In this document: piece after piece, positions 12,401-24,250 of the stretch | Position numbering within the stretch: the first letter of the stretch is position 1 | How the letters are laid out: each line of letters begins with the position of its first letter | Source of the DNA: Leptasterias polaris | Taxonomy: Eukaryota; Echinodermata; Asteroidea; Forcipulatida; Asteriidae | Direction: 5' to 3' | DNA: 64,000 nt | NCBI GenBank assembly: GCA_037783415.1 | Contig: JAZGTN010000007.1 | Location: forward strand, 255,501-319,500 | Notes under the pieces: generated by a model | Databases searched by the model: none | Seen by the model: the letters and a program-made list of their open reading frames with translations, nothing else | Told to the model about the DNA's origin: nothing | Program-made: the position numbers and the translations under genes

Positions 12401-15400
12401 AAGATTGTGCAATGTAGGACAGACTATGGAGATAGGGTTGAACAGAAGTTTAAATCTAGGAGCGTTAAACAGGTATGGGACGGTATGTAGAAGATGTCCG
12501 GTTATGCTAGGAGTAGTGCCAAGGTTATCAATCCGGTGGATGCCACAACTTTTGCCAATGACTTGAACAATTTCTTCATTCGTTTTGAGCAACACGACTT
12601 CACATTAGCCAGAAATAATTTATCAGGACATGTTAGAAATTCGGTAACAGATGAGGACATTATTGAGTTAAATCTCTCTGAAGTTAAAAAATCCCTTAAA
12701 AATGTTAAATGTGGCAAGGCAGTTGGGCCAGATGGGATTGGCAGTAAAATTCTCAAAACTTGTTATAGGGAACTGGCCCTGTTTTTCACTTCTTATTTCA
12801 ATGGTCTTTGGATATTCAAGTGGTTCCAAAGCTATGGAAATCATCTGTTGTCATTCCGATATCCAAAATACCCAAACCAGTTGCTATGAACGATTATAGA
12901 CCCATATCACTTACTGCGATTCCTATGAAGTGTTTTGAGCAGATTATTAAATGTATGCTTTTGGCACAAACCAAAGATATTATCGATCCATATAAGTTTG
13001 CTTATAGAGCAAAGCGAGGTGTAGAAGATGCTGTCGTTACCTTACTGCACAAAACGTATGCTCATCTTGAAACTACAGCGTCTTATGCTAGAGTTCTCTT
13101 TTTAGATCTGTCATCTGCGTTTAACACCATACAGGCTCATGTGTTGATGGATAAATTGCACAGCTTGAATGTAAACACTATACTTAACTTGTGGCTTATG
13201 GATTTTTTAACTGGTAGACAGCAGAGAGTTCGTTACAGTAATATTTTATCTGACGTCACCGTGTGTAATACTGGTACCCCACAGGGATGTGTTTTATCAC
13301 CCACATTGTTTACTTTATATTCCAATGATTTTAAATGTACAGACGCACCCTCCTGTTTTGCTGTAAAATATGCCGATGATACTTGTCTTGTTGGATTAAT
13401 TTCAAACAATAATGTCAGTGCTTATAAGGACAATGTGAATAACTTTGTTACATGGTGCAAAAACAACTACCTTACCCTCAATGCGGCGAAATGACTGTAA
13501 GGAAATCATATTGGACTTCAGAAAAAAGAGAAGCAATCACGAGTCATTAAAAATCATGAATGCTGATGTTGATGTCGTGTCTGAATACAAATACCTGGGT
13601 GTTTATATTGATGACAAACTGAACTGGAAAGGTAATACTGGAAAAATCAGTGCTAAATGCAATCAACGTCTGTATTTTCTTAGGCGCATGAAATCTTTCA
13701 ATGTGGGTAGGGATATTTTATACTTGTTTTATCAGGCGGTTATTCAATCTGTTTTATCCTTCTGTAGTGTAGTGTGGTACAGTGGTTTGTCTTTTGATAA
13801 CATCAGAAAATTAAATCGTATTATCAAATCTGCTAGCAGGTTGGTTGGTGCTGATGTTAAACAGTTAAATTCCTTGTGCAATAGTGCCATGGAGAAGACA
13901 TTCCTAACCATTGTGTCTGAGAATGATCACCCTCTTCACTCTAGTGTTACTTTTAACAGATCGGGTAGAATAAGAAACACTCGGGTGAATACAAATCGTT
14001 TCAGGAATTCCTTTCTCCCATCAGCCATCAGACAGTACAACAACTCTTTTTCTAGATAGGTTTGTAAGGGGGGGGGGGGCGTGTGGGGATGTATATATAT
14101 ATATATATTCTATTTATCTACTTTTAAACTGCTTTGAATGTTGTCAGTTTTAATTACCTACTCTGATTGTATCTATATGATTGTTTTCTATTGTCTGCAT
14201 TTTTGTGGATATTTTTAATGTGTGTTTTTTTTATGACTGGGAAAACACTTTTCATGTCTACATGATGAATGAATAAATCTAATCTAATCTAATCTAATCT
14301 ACTCTTAAAAAACAATTACTTGTTTAATGGGGGTTTATTATTTACTAACGGATATCATTCTAAAAAATCATGAGTTTTCTTTAAACTCCAGACTATTTAT
14401 GTAAAAATACTCCAGAAATATTCTTCTTCGTAGTTTTACCTTTAAAGGTCTGTTCGGTCAAGATAGATCGTTCACTACTCTTTTGGTGCAAGTCACTCGC
14501 ACTTGATGTTCCATGGACAGTTGACTTGAAGAACTAAATGTCTCAGCCGTCGGCAGCCAGTTTCCAACCCTCTTCAAAAGAGTCTTTCTTATTTAATGTG
14601 CCATATCTTTCTCTCCTGAAGCTGCTTCTCGTTGTACACGTTGTAGTTGTTTAGACAAGTCATCAGAGCTTGTTATTATAGATAGTTCCCAGTAGACGCC
14701 ATCTTTACGGGCAAATCGCATTTTGGCTTGCAGGCGCGTCAAGCGCTCAAATTATTAACGCAGCCGCGTCATTCACTAACCAATCATGCAATGAGTTTTG
14801 TGAAATGTGCGCGTGCTGCAAAAAACTTTCTAACTTCATAATGATGTCATAGGTTTTCAAATTTGGCTAAACAAAAGGTTGTTATTTATAAAATTTATAA
14901 AATTTTTAGCAGCCCTTTATTTCTTGTGTAACCTATTTATACTTTACTTTCTCTAATATTTCAAAAGCTATCAGGATTGTTTTCAGCGATTCAATGATAT
15001 AGCTTACGCATTAAAACAGCAGTGAGCCCACCAGCGATACCCGAACACCTAGTGTTTGTTGTCACAAACACGTTAAGTCTAGTTTTTTTTGTTTTTAGGT
15101 GTTCGGTCTACAGACCGAACAACTCTTTGTTATTGTTAGGTGTTCGGTCTACAGACCGAACAACTCTTTGTTATTGTTCGTTTTTTTTTTTTTTTTTCTT
15201 CTTTGTTTTGCTTATTCTTCTCAGTGAGCTTTGTCCGCAAGCAAACGCATACTTCCGAATCTTTGATCAACTTGAAACTTCATGTGAAGTTAGAACATAA
15301 CTAGGAGAAGCCGAGTAAGTTGTGACGTCACGATTACGTCATCAGGTGTCAAGTTACAAGCCATTTTAGCTCGAAAAGTGCCCTCATGCCAATGCCTGTA

Positions 15401-18400
15401 TGTCTCTGAATATTACAACTACAGTATTCATATTTGGGCATATGATAGATCAACACACGGGCAACATTTGAAAAGTTAACGCCAAATTCACATGACCTTA
15501 ACTTCCGGGTCGTTACCCTAGGTCGAAGTTCGCCTTCGGTTTTTTTCTTCAAAAAACACTTTCGAGCTTATCTACGGAATAACTCAAGATTGAGATTGAA
15601 TTGAACAATGAAACTCAACAGATAGTTGAACCTCACTATCAAGACGACACAAACCTATTTACGTCATGATGACGTCATCGGGCATCGAATTATAATAAAT
15701 CAAAGTTTAATATTTGTAAAAAGCATAACTCATGAACCATTTGTTTGTTTTTTATAATCTACACATCATCGGATAGCTCATTTAAAGTTCGACAAACGCT
15801 ACACAGAACCCGTCCAACATTTGAACTTACTTCCGGTTAAAATCGGAAGTTGAAAATTTCTTATTATCCTATCTTATATATATCTTTAAAACTACTGATC
15901 ATTTCAGCATAATTTTTGTATCAGGGTGTAGAACGTTAGTCGTGCTCAAACTTCTGAACACAGACATGACAACATTTTGACCTTAATATATGGTCAAAAC
16001 CGGACAATGAAGAGCAACTACCCACTCGTATCCCCTCCCCCCCCCCCCCCCCCCCCCCCCCCCACTTTGATTGACAAAACATTATGTACACACATGGAGG
16101 TAGAATTCCGTTGAAACTGATGCAAGCTGCAGTTCAGTGTCGTCATTGTTGTTTCATGTGGCGGGAAGCTAGCCTTTAGTCAAGGCGCACCGCGGCACCC
16201 CCGGCCCGGATATCACGCACGAAAAAAGACCAGCGCGAGCGGCTCGTTTTTCTGCGACCGTATGTACAACGTAGTTCAAGATTATCAATGGCGTACTATT
16301 AAGATTATAGATCTAAATACCGCTTATATTCAGCGTCTAATTGTTCCCCTATTCGCCCTTCTCATGGCTTAATGATCAATATGGAATTGAAGACGAAGTT
16401 TCACTGAGATGACCACCTGCTTCAGTGATTCGTATGACTTGTAATTGTTTGAGAAAATGCAAGCAGAAAAAGACGAACATTGGTTATGTGTTTATCAAAC
16501 ACCGAGAAGCAGAGACTTGACATCAGCTCATGAATGGGTGTTTCGGACGGCGTCCACGGCAGTGTTTATCGATGCTATATCGGTGCCACACGGTGATAAA
16601 ACGGTAAGCTTTGTGTGAAAATCATTGCTTTTCAAAATGAGTATTTATTTAATGCACAGTTATGTTATAAAGTTTATCTTTTATCATCAAGTGGTGGCGT
16701 TGGTGATGTTTTTAAAACTAAAGAACGTTTAGTGTGATCGTCGAGGAGTAGAATTGGGCAATGGGGGATTGGTATGATTGTTGGCTGTGTCACTAAAGTC
16801 AGAAAATGGTCCGACTGAAGAATGTTTGTCGGCAACTTTGATGACGTTTGTGTTAAGTAAAGTAGGTTTTGTTTATAAGTTGTTCACTTCCAAAACAATA
16901 TGTGCACCTTCCACTAACCTTTTCTTGTGCAATTTCCTAAGTTTGAATGTTGTTACTGTTTTGACCCCCCCCCCCCCCTTTGAACAGGTTGGTCATTGAG
17001 AGAGCGCAATATAAATTAAATAAATTAGTAGTATTATTATATAAATATGAAACGTTTTAAGTCTTGATTTTTGTTTATTTTAACAGTTTCAGCTTGACTT
17101 AATTTTCCTAGAGTCATACTTTGTTTATTTTGTAATATTGTTTTTTTCTTCTTCAGAATACAGCACATCCACCGGCATGGTCTTGGATCCAGTGACAGAT
17201 TTTCCACGTGTTGTTGTGTTGCATTCCTCATTTCCTGTATGATGCACCATACAGGTAGAAATAGAACTTATAAATCATTATGTTATAAGTCAAAATTCAA
17301 GAGAGGCTTAGATTTGCCGTCTTCATGATTTGCCTTCGTTTTGCATTATGATTTACAACAAGTGCCCTTTCAATAGTCTAAAAATTAACAAACTGTTCTG
17401 TAGGAAAATCAATATCCAAAAATCAAGCAAATTAAGCTTTTTAAATAATACAACTGCCAGCTCAGAACTTGCTTGACTTATTTTAGCGACATCATCATCA
17501 GTGTTTTTTTATTGAACAATCAATGTTTCCTGAACCGCGTATCCACCTCATTGGATTTGAAACCCTGTTAAAAACTTTTCTGAATTGTAACCTAATAATG
17601 TCAACATGTATAGTGTGGTTTTTTATCAATACAAAATCGATAACCATCGAAAAATAAATAAACTTACTTTCTAAGTTAATCTTTGTTTTCCACTAGGCAC
17701 ATATTTAAATGCCTATGTCTCGCTAAAAACTTTCTAACTTCATAATGATGTCATAGGTTTTCAAATTTGGCTAAACAAAAGGTTGTTATTTATAAAATTT
17801 CTAAACATTTTAGCAGCCCTTTATTTCTTGTGTAACCTAATTATACTTTACTTTCTCTAATATTTCAAAAGCTATCAGGATTGTTTTCAGCGATTCAATG
17901 ATATAGCTTACGCATTAAAACAGCAGTGAGCCCACCAGCGATACCCGAACACCTAGTGTTTGTTGTCACAAACACGTTAAGTCTAGTTCGTTTTTGGGTT
18001 TTTTTCCCTTCTTTGTTTTGCTTATTCTTCTCAGTGAGCTTTGTCCGCAAGCAAACGCATACTTGCGAACCTTTGATCAACTTGAAACTTCATGTGAAGT
18101 TAGAACATAACTAGCAGAAGCCGAGTAAGTTGTGACGTCACGATTACGTCATCGGGTGTCAAGTTACAAGCCATTTAGGTTCAAAAAGTGACCTCGCGCC
18201 AATGCCTGTATGTCTCTGAATATTTAAGCTACAGTATTCATATTTAGACATATGATAGATCAAGACACGGGCAACATTTGAAAAGTTAACGCCAAAATCG
18301 TCCGACCTTAACTTCCGGGTCGTTACCCTAGGTCGAAGTTCGCCTTCGTTTTTTTCCTTCAAAAAACCACTTTCGAGCTTATCTACGGAATAACTCAAGA

Positions 18401-21400
18401 TTGAGATTGAATCGAACAATGAAACTCAACAGATAGTTGGACCTCACTATCAAGACGACACAAACCTATTTACGTCATGATGACGTCATCGGGCATCGAA
18501 TTATAATAAATCAAAGTTTAATATTTGTAAAAAGCATAACTCATGAACCATTTGTTTGTTTTTTTATAATCTACACATCATCGGATAGCTCATTTAAAGT
18601 TCGACATTTGCTACACAGAACCCGTACAACATTTGAACTTACTTCCGGTTCAAATCGGAAGTTGAAAATTTCTTAGTATCCTCTTATATATATCTTTAAA
18701 ACTACTGATCATTTCAGCATAATTTTTGTATCGGGGTGTAGAACGTTAGTCCTGCTCAAACTTTTGAACACAGACATGACAACATTTTGACCTTAATATA
18801 TGGTCAAAACCGGACAATGAAGCGCACCTACCCACTCGTAACCCCCCCCCCCCCCCCCCCCCCCCACTTTGATTGACAAAACATTGTGTACACAAGAAAC
18901 TGATGCAAGCTGTATGTAGTTCACGCGCTGACTGTGCCTGTGTGCGTGCACTGTCGTGTCTTTGTTGTTTACGCGGGAAGGAAAGACAATTTTCAACAGC
19001 GCCCTCTTTCGTTGGGATATTTATTAAATAAAATCATTAATTTGTTGGTGCTTATCTACGGAATAACTCAAGATTGAAGTTGAATTGAACATTGAAACTC
19101 ATGAGATAGTTGAACCTCAGAATCAAGACGACACAATTTTAGAAACGTCATGATGGCGTCATCGGGTATTGAATTTCATTATATCAAAGTTTAATATTTT
19201 GGAAAAGTCATAATTAATGAACCATTTATTAGATTTTTACAATGTCTGTGGCGAAATTTATGACAATCATTTCAAAATTGGTATACATAATGACCTTTAT
19301 GCAGACAACATAATGTGTGGAGTTTCAGATTGATGACGTCATCGTGTGTCACGTGGTAATACCTTTAAGTTTTACTTTTTGAAGCCTTGCATCTAAAAAA
19401 ACCAAACGTTTGACTGAGTTGAAACTTGGCTTATAGATAGACAGTGACATTGACTTCATGAAGACGTCTTTCCTTTTTTTTTTTACAAATATTTGAAATT
19501 TTGACCAATCATTACGGGTATTTATTGACCCGCTGTCAAACCACGGGATAAACACACACAATACGCGATCTAACTCATTTAAACGGTGAGCAAATCAACC
19601 GCAAGGTTCAAAGTCCATCAAACATGCTTGTGGTCTAGTCTCTGTTCAAGGTTCGCGCAACCTGATTTTTACAAAACGCTTTGGTAGTCTCTAAAACAGC
19701 CGTCCATGCAAACCTCGTTAACAATCAAATGCTAGGCTTTTGATTTATTTTTTTTACTTTTGCTTAAGTGTGTAGTTTGTTACGCACCTCAAAACAGTAA
19801 TAGCACCAAAGTTCAACTTAATGAAATAGCTCACGCATTGACACAGCACTGATCCCAGCGATACCCGAACACCTAGTGTTTGTTGTCACAAACACGTTAA
19901 GTCTAGTTTTGTTTTTAATCGTTACTTGATTTTCATTTGTGATGTTTCTTATTTTTTTTAAATAATGCGTTCGCACAAAAACAAAGCGTGAGTTTCTCCA
20001 GCAAATATATAAGAGCGTCATTTATGAACGAATGAATGAATAATTAATGCGATTGAAAACATCATTTTCATCATATTATGTTCGTCTCATTTTTATAATT
20101 TCTCTTCACTTTTTACTCCAAGGTCCATTTGCATCGCCTCTACGTCAGAAGTTTGGAATTCGTGCAGTCTTCTTTGTAAGCGGTTCAGTTATTGGGATTT
20201 CATTAATAGCTGTATCTGTTGTTTCCAGTCTAGTAACTATGGCGAGTATTCTGTGGATATTTACAGGTGAGTCGGATCGTATCTAGAAGTCACAGTAGTA
20301 AAGCTACACCGAGCATAATTGACTATGGGATATCGGACGCAGAAACGCTGTTATTCCACGAGCGCGCGTGTGATAATGACGCAAACTTGACGCGCAGCTT
20401 AACGCAATAGACCTTATGCATTGACGTCACCAAGCCGCCATCTTAGAGGTAAACTGATGATGAAACAATGGAAACGCGCTGATTTGTACGCGCGGCGCAC
20501 AGGACTGGCCAATGAACATCTTCCTTTTGACCTCTAGGCGAGCTGTGTGAACGTACCATTACAAAAATAGGGGTGTTTAATATTTACACTAACACGAATG
20601 GATTAAATTAGATAAAAGTAAGGGAGTATTTTACCAATTATATATGTATAGTTTATTTGTCAGGTTTTTGGAGTGGAATAAAAATAAATATTTGACAAAT
20701 ATCTAGACAAGACTATTTTAAAATGCATTAGGCGCACCATACCGTTAATCAATGTATTATTGCTTTGAACGAAAATTTCGACACCCCTAAAACAGTGTCA
20801 CAAAACGCGACGAAAGTGAAAAATTGAACCATTCTACCCCTGATATTTTTCAAGTTCTTGTTTAAATATATAGTTTTCTACAATTGTGAATTTTTTTGTA
20901 AAAATCCACCCATTCTACCCAATCGATTTTTATGATTTTCAAAATGTAACGTTCGAATTAAATAGTAACTTCCGTTAACGGTTTCATGTGTGGACCAGTC
21001 GGCGTCCGGAGTTTGTGTGTGTTGGTATGGTATACCGAGCAGTCAGGGTGACACACAAAGGCTGCGTTTCCTGGTATGAAGCCTGGGACCAATCAGAGCG
21101 CTTTATTGCTGCGACCTGACTGCATGAACAGAGATTCGACTGCATGCATGTAAGGCAGGCTCATGAATGAGACGAGTATCAACGTTGATGGCGCCTTTTT
21201 CTTTTTTCGTGTCCGCCTCCCCCTGGGCCGGGTGGAACGGTTTAGTCGGATTTGATAGCGACATGAAAATGATAGCTACTGGCTTTTAAATAATTATTTT
21301 TTTCGATATTATTTTAGTTATCCGCTGTTATTCGAATTTTATAATTTAAAAGTTTGTTTTTTCTCCGTAGGCTTTGCGTTCGGCCTTTGCTACATAACAA

Positions 21401-22650
21401 CAAAGGAGTTAGTCGGGTGCTACTTCACCAAGTTTGTTACAACAGCATTTGCCATCGTAGGGTTGGGTAGCTCCATTGCGTACATTATCTTACCACCTTT
21501 AACGCAATTGTTTTTGGAACTTTACGGTTGGAGAGGAACAACGATGCTGCTTGGTGCATTATCCATGCATCTCAGTGTGTGTGGCGCTCTGCTTAAACCT
21601 CAAGCTACGTCATCAAACAGAAGTGACTACAAGGTCGTTGCCATGGATGAAGAGAAGAGAAGTCAAGATGGCGGATCAATCCAAGGTTTCTGCTCATGGG
21701 TTAAGTCAATCTGTGCATCGATTGCTCGCACTTTCAGTCTTGACTTATTCAAGTCTGCCTCTTATTGGCTGGTTGCTTCAATCAACATTGTGATACTAAC
21801 TGTCTTCACTGCTTGGCTGGTATACTTTGTCCCCAGCACCACAGAATCCAAGGGGTTTTCACTTTTGGACTCTACCAACTTTGTACTAATTTTTGGTATT
21901 GGAAAGATAATTGGGAATCTTGTGGTTGGTCCATTGATCGCAAACGTTGGATTGATCGGCACTTACGTGTGGATGGGGCTATCTCTTCTCGTGGTATCAA
22001 CTAATTACTTCATTGATCCTTGGTTGTTGAGCTATTGGCCGATTCTTGCGAACATGTTCATCTTTGGATTTTTCGATTCCTTCATTTTTGTTTTGATTGA
22101 TGTCATAGTAAAGGAAACAGTTGGAAGTGAAGCTTTTGGTAGCGCCGTAGGTTGGATTGCACTGAAATCTGGACTCGTCAGAGTGATATCTCTTTATTTT
22201 CCTGGTAAGAAAATACAATAATGTTTGAGTACTTTTATCAACTTAAAAATGCATTTACAGCCTTGATTGGCAATTCCACACTAATTGGCACAACGGTGTG
22301 ACTTGGGAGGGGAACATCGGGTGGTCAAAATTAAGTTTGTTGTCATGTGTTTTTTGTCTGTACGTTCAAAGGTACATGATGATTGTGGTTGAAAAAAAAT
22401 TAGGTAAATAACCGAGTATTTAAAAAAAAGTAGGGGAGATATATTCCAAATATTGTTAAACATTTTCTCCTCGGTTTTAACCCTTTGAAGATGTTTTTGA
22501 TTTTGTTTATCACTTATAGGTTTGATATATGATATACTTGGAAGCTACACACTGGCGTTCTTACTGTTGGGTGGACTCCACGCCTTAACGGTGATTGCTC
22601 TACTCGTCCTAGCCTGGCTACAAAGAGAAGCATTGTCAACTTCAAAATAA
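9456..22650 (+). CDS. SLC16-like (monocarboxylate transporter family) MFS transporter, complete
   Basis: Four exons joined by phase-1 introns: 9456-9687 (donor GTAAAA), 20123-20266 (acceptor TCCAAG, donor GTGAGT), 21371-22204 (CCGTAG, GTAAGA) and 22520-22650 (TTATAG; stop TAA). The total is 1341 nt, 446 residues, usual for SLC16. TM1 follows DGGLHGW (about residues 19-25), in the place of the family motif D-G-G-W-G-W. TM2 starts at NTWLVGWILAI, the exon 2 start GPFASPL matches the family's G-P-L-A-S, and loop 4-5 has YFTKF (about 142-146) where MCTs usually have Y-F-x-K-R-R-x-L-A. YGWRGTTMLLGA follows before TM6. A long central cytoplasmic loop precedes TM7-12, as in MCTs. The protein is a plasma-membrane carrier; the substrate is unknown, and the altered motifs warn against assuming lactate. 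Intron 1 is 10.4 kb and transposon-filled. The sequence after the stop is a minisatellite copied from the last exon. Confidence 0.88.
9832..14301 (+). mobile_element. Inactive CR1/L2-like LINE
   Basis: The 5' end is approximate. An endonuclease-like region starts near 10221 (LPSIIIGNTRSLRNK; CFSETW) and goes on to MGDFNQ and SSDHNT near 10760-10915. A reverse-transcriptase region runs from about 12490 to 13500, with GPDGIGSKIL, NDYRPISLT, LDLSSAFN, GTPQGCVLSP and the catalytic YADD at 13369-13380. A C-terminal part follows to the stop at 14059. The 3' end has AATAAA at about 14272 and a repeated AATCT tail. It is dead: frame changes near 10680, 12790-12880 and 13490, a stop near 12488, and a fold-back element inserted at 11080. 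The tandem ACATTAATGGACCGGACCT pair at 10129-10167 is a further local duplication. It lies in intron 1 of the SLC16-like gene in the same direction. Confidence 0.88.
11080..12207. mobile_element. Fold-back transposon (TACGGA ends) nested in the LINE
   Basis: The ends are TACGGAAGCGT and ACGCTTCCGTA, flanked on both sides by GGCTAC (11074-11079 and 12208-12213), a 6-bp target duplication. Removing the element and one GGCTAC makes the surrounding LINE frame continuous. The inverted arms are about 270 bp (11080-11353 and 11935-12207) and are themselves built of repeated units of about 30 bp containing ATACGGAATTCAATGATAAC. The centre holds further palindromes around TGGTTTATAAACCA (11620-11690, 11815). 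No transposase frame exists, so it must be non-autonomous. Confidence 0.88.
14678..14819 (+). mobile_element. MITE family TAGATAG, truncated copy
   Basis: Matches the left 140 bp of the complete copies at 44211 and 49011 (ATAGATAGTTCCCAG, then CCATCTTTACGGGCAA). The right part is missing and is replaced by the start of the large direct repeat at 14821. Confidence 0.8.
14821..16170 (+). repeat. Large dispersed repeat, copy 1
   Basis: Nearly identical to 17725-18980 over more than 1.1 kb, including the same poly-C run (about 16034-16063). It contains several TGACGTCA-like words (for example near 15321 and 15671). It differs from copy 2 by an extra block of about 100 bp with the paired palindrome at 15097-15180. 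No coding capacity is seen; the class is unknown. Confidence 0.85.
15097..15180. repeat. Duplicated palindrome GTTCGGTCT-AC-AGACCGAAC
   Basis: Two copies of a unit of about 42 bp, each carrying a 9-bp inverted repeat with a 2-base centre followed by AACTCTTTGTTATTGTT. The palindrome is present only in copy 1 of the surrounding repeat, so it was inserted or amplified after the two large copies separated. Confidence 0.85.
16457..16603 (+). other. Possible orphan coding exon
   Basis: An ATG frame of 49 codons ends at a good donor (GTAAGC at 16604) inside a locally GC-rich block (16170-16610). A possible acceptor, TTCTTCTTCAG, lies at about 17146-17156, but joining there closes after 12 codons. 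No family is recognised. It lies in intron 1 of the SLC16-like gene, between the two large repeats. It could be a decayed host exon or part of the repeat unit. Confidence 0.2.
17725..18980 (+). repeat. Large dispersed repeat, copy 2
   Basis: Direct copy of 14821-16170 without the paired palindrome block. It begins at AAAAACTTTCTAACTTC and runs through a poly-C run (about 18843-18865) to the segment CTGATGCAAGCTG. Between the copies lies about 1.55 kb of unrelated sequence. Confidence 0.85.
19046..19910 (+). repeat. Third, diverged partial copy of the large repeat
   Basis: The first 200 bases (CTTATCTACGGAATAACTC onward) match the middle of copies 1 and 2. The last 80 bases (CAGCGATACCCGAACACC, then TTAAGTCTAG) match their 5' half, so the block order is rearranged. 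The middle is diverged or unrelated. Confidence 0.65.
20267..21370 (+). other. Intron 2 of the SLC16-like gene, nothing recognised
   Basis: Unique sequence of mixed composition with no repeat end, RNA gene or extra exon that I can support. Confidence 0.4.
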
Positions 22651-23245
22651 TGTCTACTCGTCCTAGCCTGGCTACAAAGAGATTCATTGTCAACGTCAGA
22701 TGTCTACTCGTCCTAGTCTGGCTACAAAGACATGCATTGTCAACGTCAGATGTCTACTCGTCCTAGTCTGGCTACAAAGACATGCATTGTCAACGTCAGA
22801 TGTCTTCTCGTCCTAGCTTGGCTACAAATACATGCATTGTCAACGTCAGATGTCTATTCGTCCTAGCCTGGCTACAAAGACATGCACTGTCAACGTCAGA
22901 TGTCTACTCGTCCTAGCCTGGCTCCAAAGAAATGCATTGTCAACGTCAGATGTCTACTCGTCCTAGCCTGGCTCCAAAGAAATGCATTGTCAACGTCAGA
23001 TGTCTACTCGTCCTAGCCTGGCTCCAAAGAGATGCATTGTCAACGTCAGATGTCTACTCGTCCTAACTTGGCTACAAAGAGGTGCATTGTCAACGTCAGA
23101 TGTATACTCGTCCTAGCCTGGCTACAAAGAGATGCATTGTCAACGTCAGATGTCCACTCGTCCTAGCCTGGCTACAAAGAGATGCATTGTCAACGTCAGA
23201 TGTCTACTCGTCCTAGTATGGCTACAAAGACATGCATTGTCAACA
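22651..23245 (+). repeat. 50-bp minisatellite derived from the SLC16-like terminal exon
   Basis: Twelve units with exact 50-bp spacing (starting at 22651, 22701 and so on to 23201, the last incomplete). Each contains CTACTCGTCCTAGCCTGG then CTACAAAGAGATGCATTG. The same words are the last coding codons of the SLC16-like gene (22600-22640), so the coding end is the founder unit. Units differ at scattered sites. The array begins immediately after the stop codon and would form the start of the 3' UTR. Confidence 0.95.
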
Positions 23246-23984
23246 AAGGCCTACATATATTATTTTTTATTGAATTTAAAGATGGTGGTTTTAGTTGGAT
23301 ATATATGTTCGGTTCTGGAGGTTCGGCGTTGTTAAGGTTACATAATTAGCTACGCTAAAGAAAACGAAAAACAACATCCGAAGTGAGGACTGGGGTCAAT
23401 GGTTAGGATTACATTACAAAACAACAAATAAAAAGAAATATATTCAATCGTTGAAACAACGATTTGAATTAGAATCAATTCAAACAATTCGACAAAAATT
23501 AAGTTATCAAAAGAACAAAAACAATTTATATAAATATCAGCCGTAAACACCACCTCCATTATAAAAAGAATATACAAATTATTTACATTTTAACACAAAG
23601 ATTAAATACTGAAATCACAAGGTCTTTCAGTTTTAGTACCCCCCCCCCCCCCGGGGGGGGGGGGACACCATTTTAGACATCGGGGGAAAAACAAGTTTGA
23701 ATTGTATTTCCTTGTAGCACTCGAAAAAACGTGTTTATACAAGTGTAATCAGTGTGAACAACACATCACTGACACGGCATTTAACAGTTTCTCGAGTTGA
23801 TACGATTGTTCCGTTTCTTAAAATGAGTGAAGATGATGATGTATTCAGTTGTAATTCTACATGTATATTGACAATTAATTTCATCACATGCCCATTAACG
23901 AGTCGCATTATATGTCACTATAGTGAGACGTGTCCGAGCCATGTCTTTCCATATTTGACACATTGAATTTCATAACATTTCGTA
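23246..23984. other. Intergenic; poly-C/poly-G block
   Basis: No gene. At 23639-23664 a run of about 14 C is followed directly by 12 G, a self-complementary block that may be real or an assembly join. No clear polyadenylation signal for the upstream gene was found. Confidence 0.4.
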
Positions 23985-24250
23985 AAGGCAAAGTACACCT
24001 TTGAATTTAGAACTGTTCGGTTGATTTAACCCTATATAAAACTAGTCTAGGATAAAACTAATCTGAGAAAATTTCATATCAAATTGTGGTAGCGCTTTTG
24101 AGACATTGACAAAAATCTGGGGTGGACATGTCCGCGCAGAAAACATAATCCGTGATTGGAATACACAATCTGAGAAACGTTTTATGCAAAAACGTTTCTC
24201 GGATTGAAATGTTTTTGAACCCCCCAACCCCTTCTCTAAAATCAGATTCC
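23985..24250 (+). repeat. Dispersed repeat, related to 54830-55040
   Basis: Shares with 54830-55040 the order AAACTAAYCTGAGAAAA, then TTTTGAGA, AAAATCTGG, and TTGGAATACACAATCTGAGA. Divergence is considerable. Probably an old MITE; the ends are not resolved. Confidence 0.55.
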
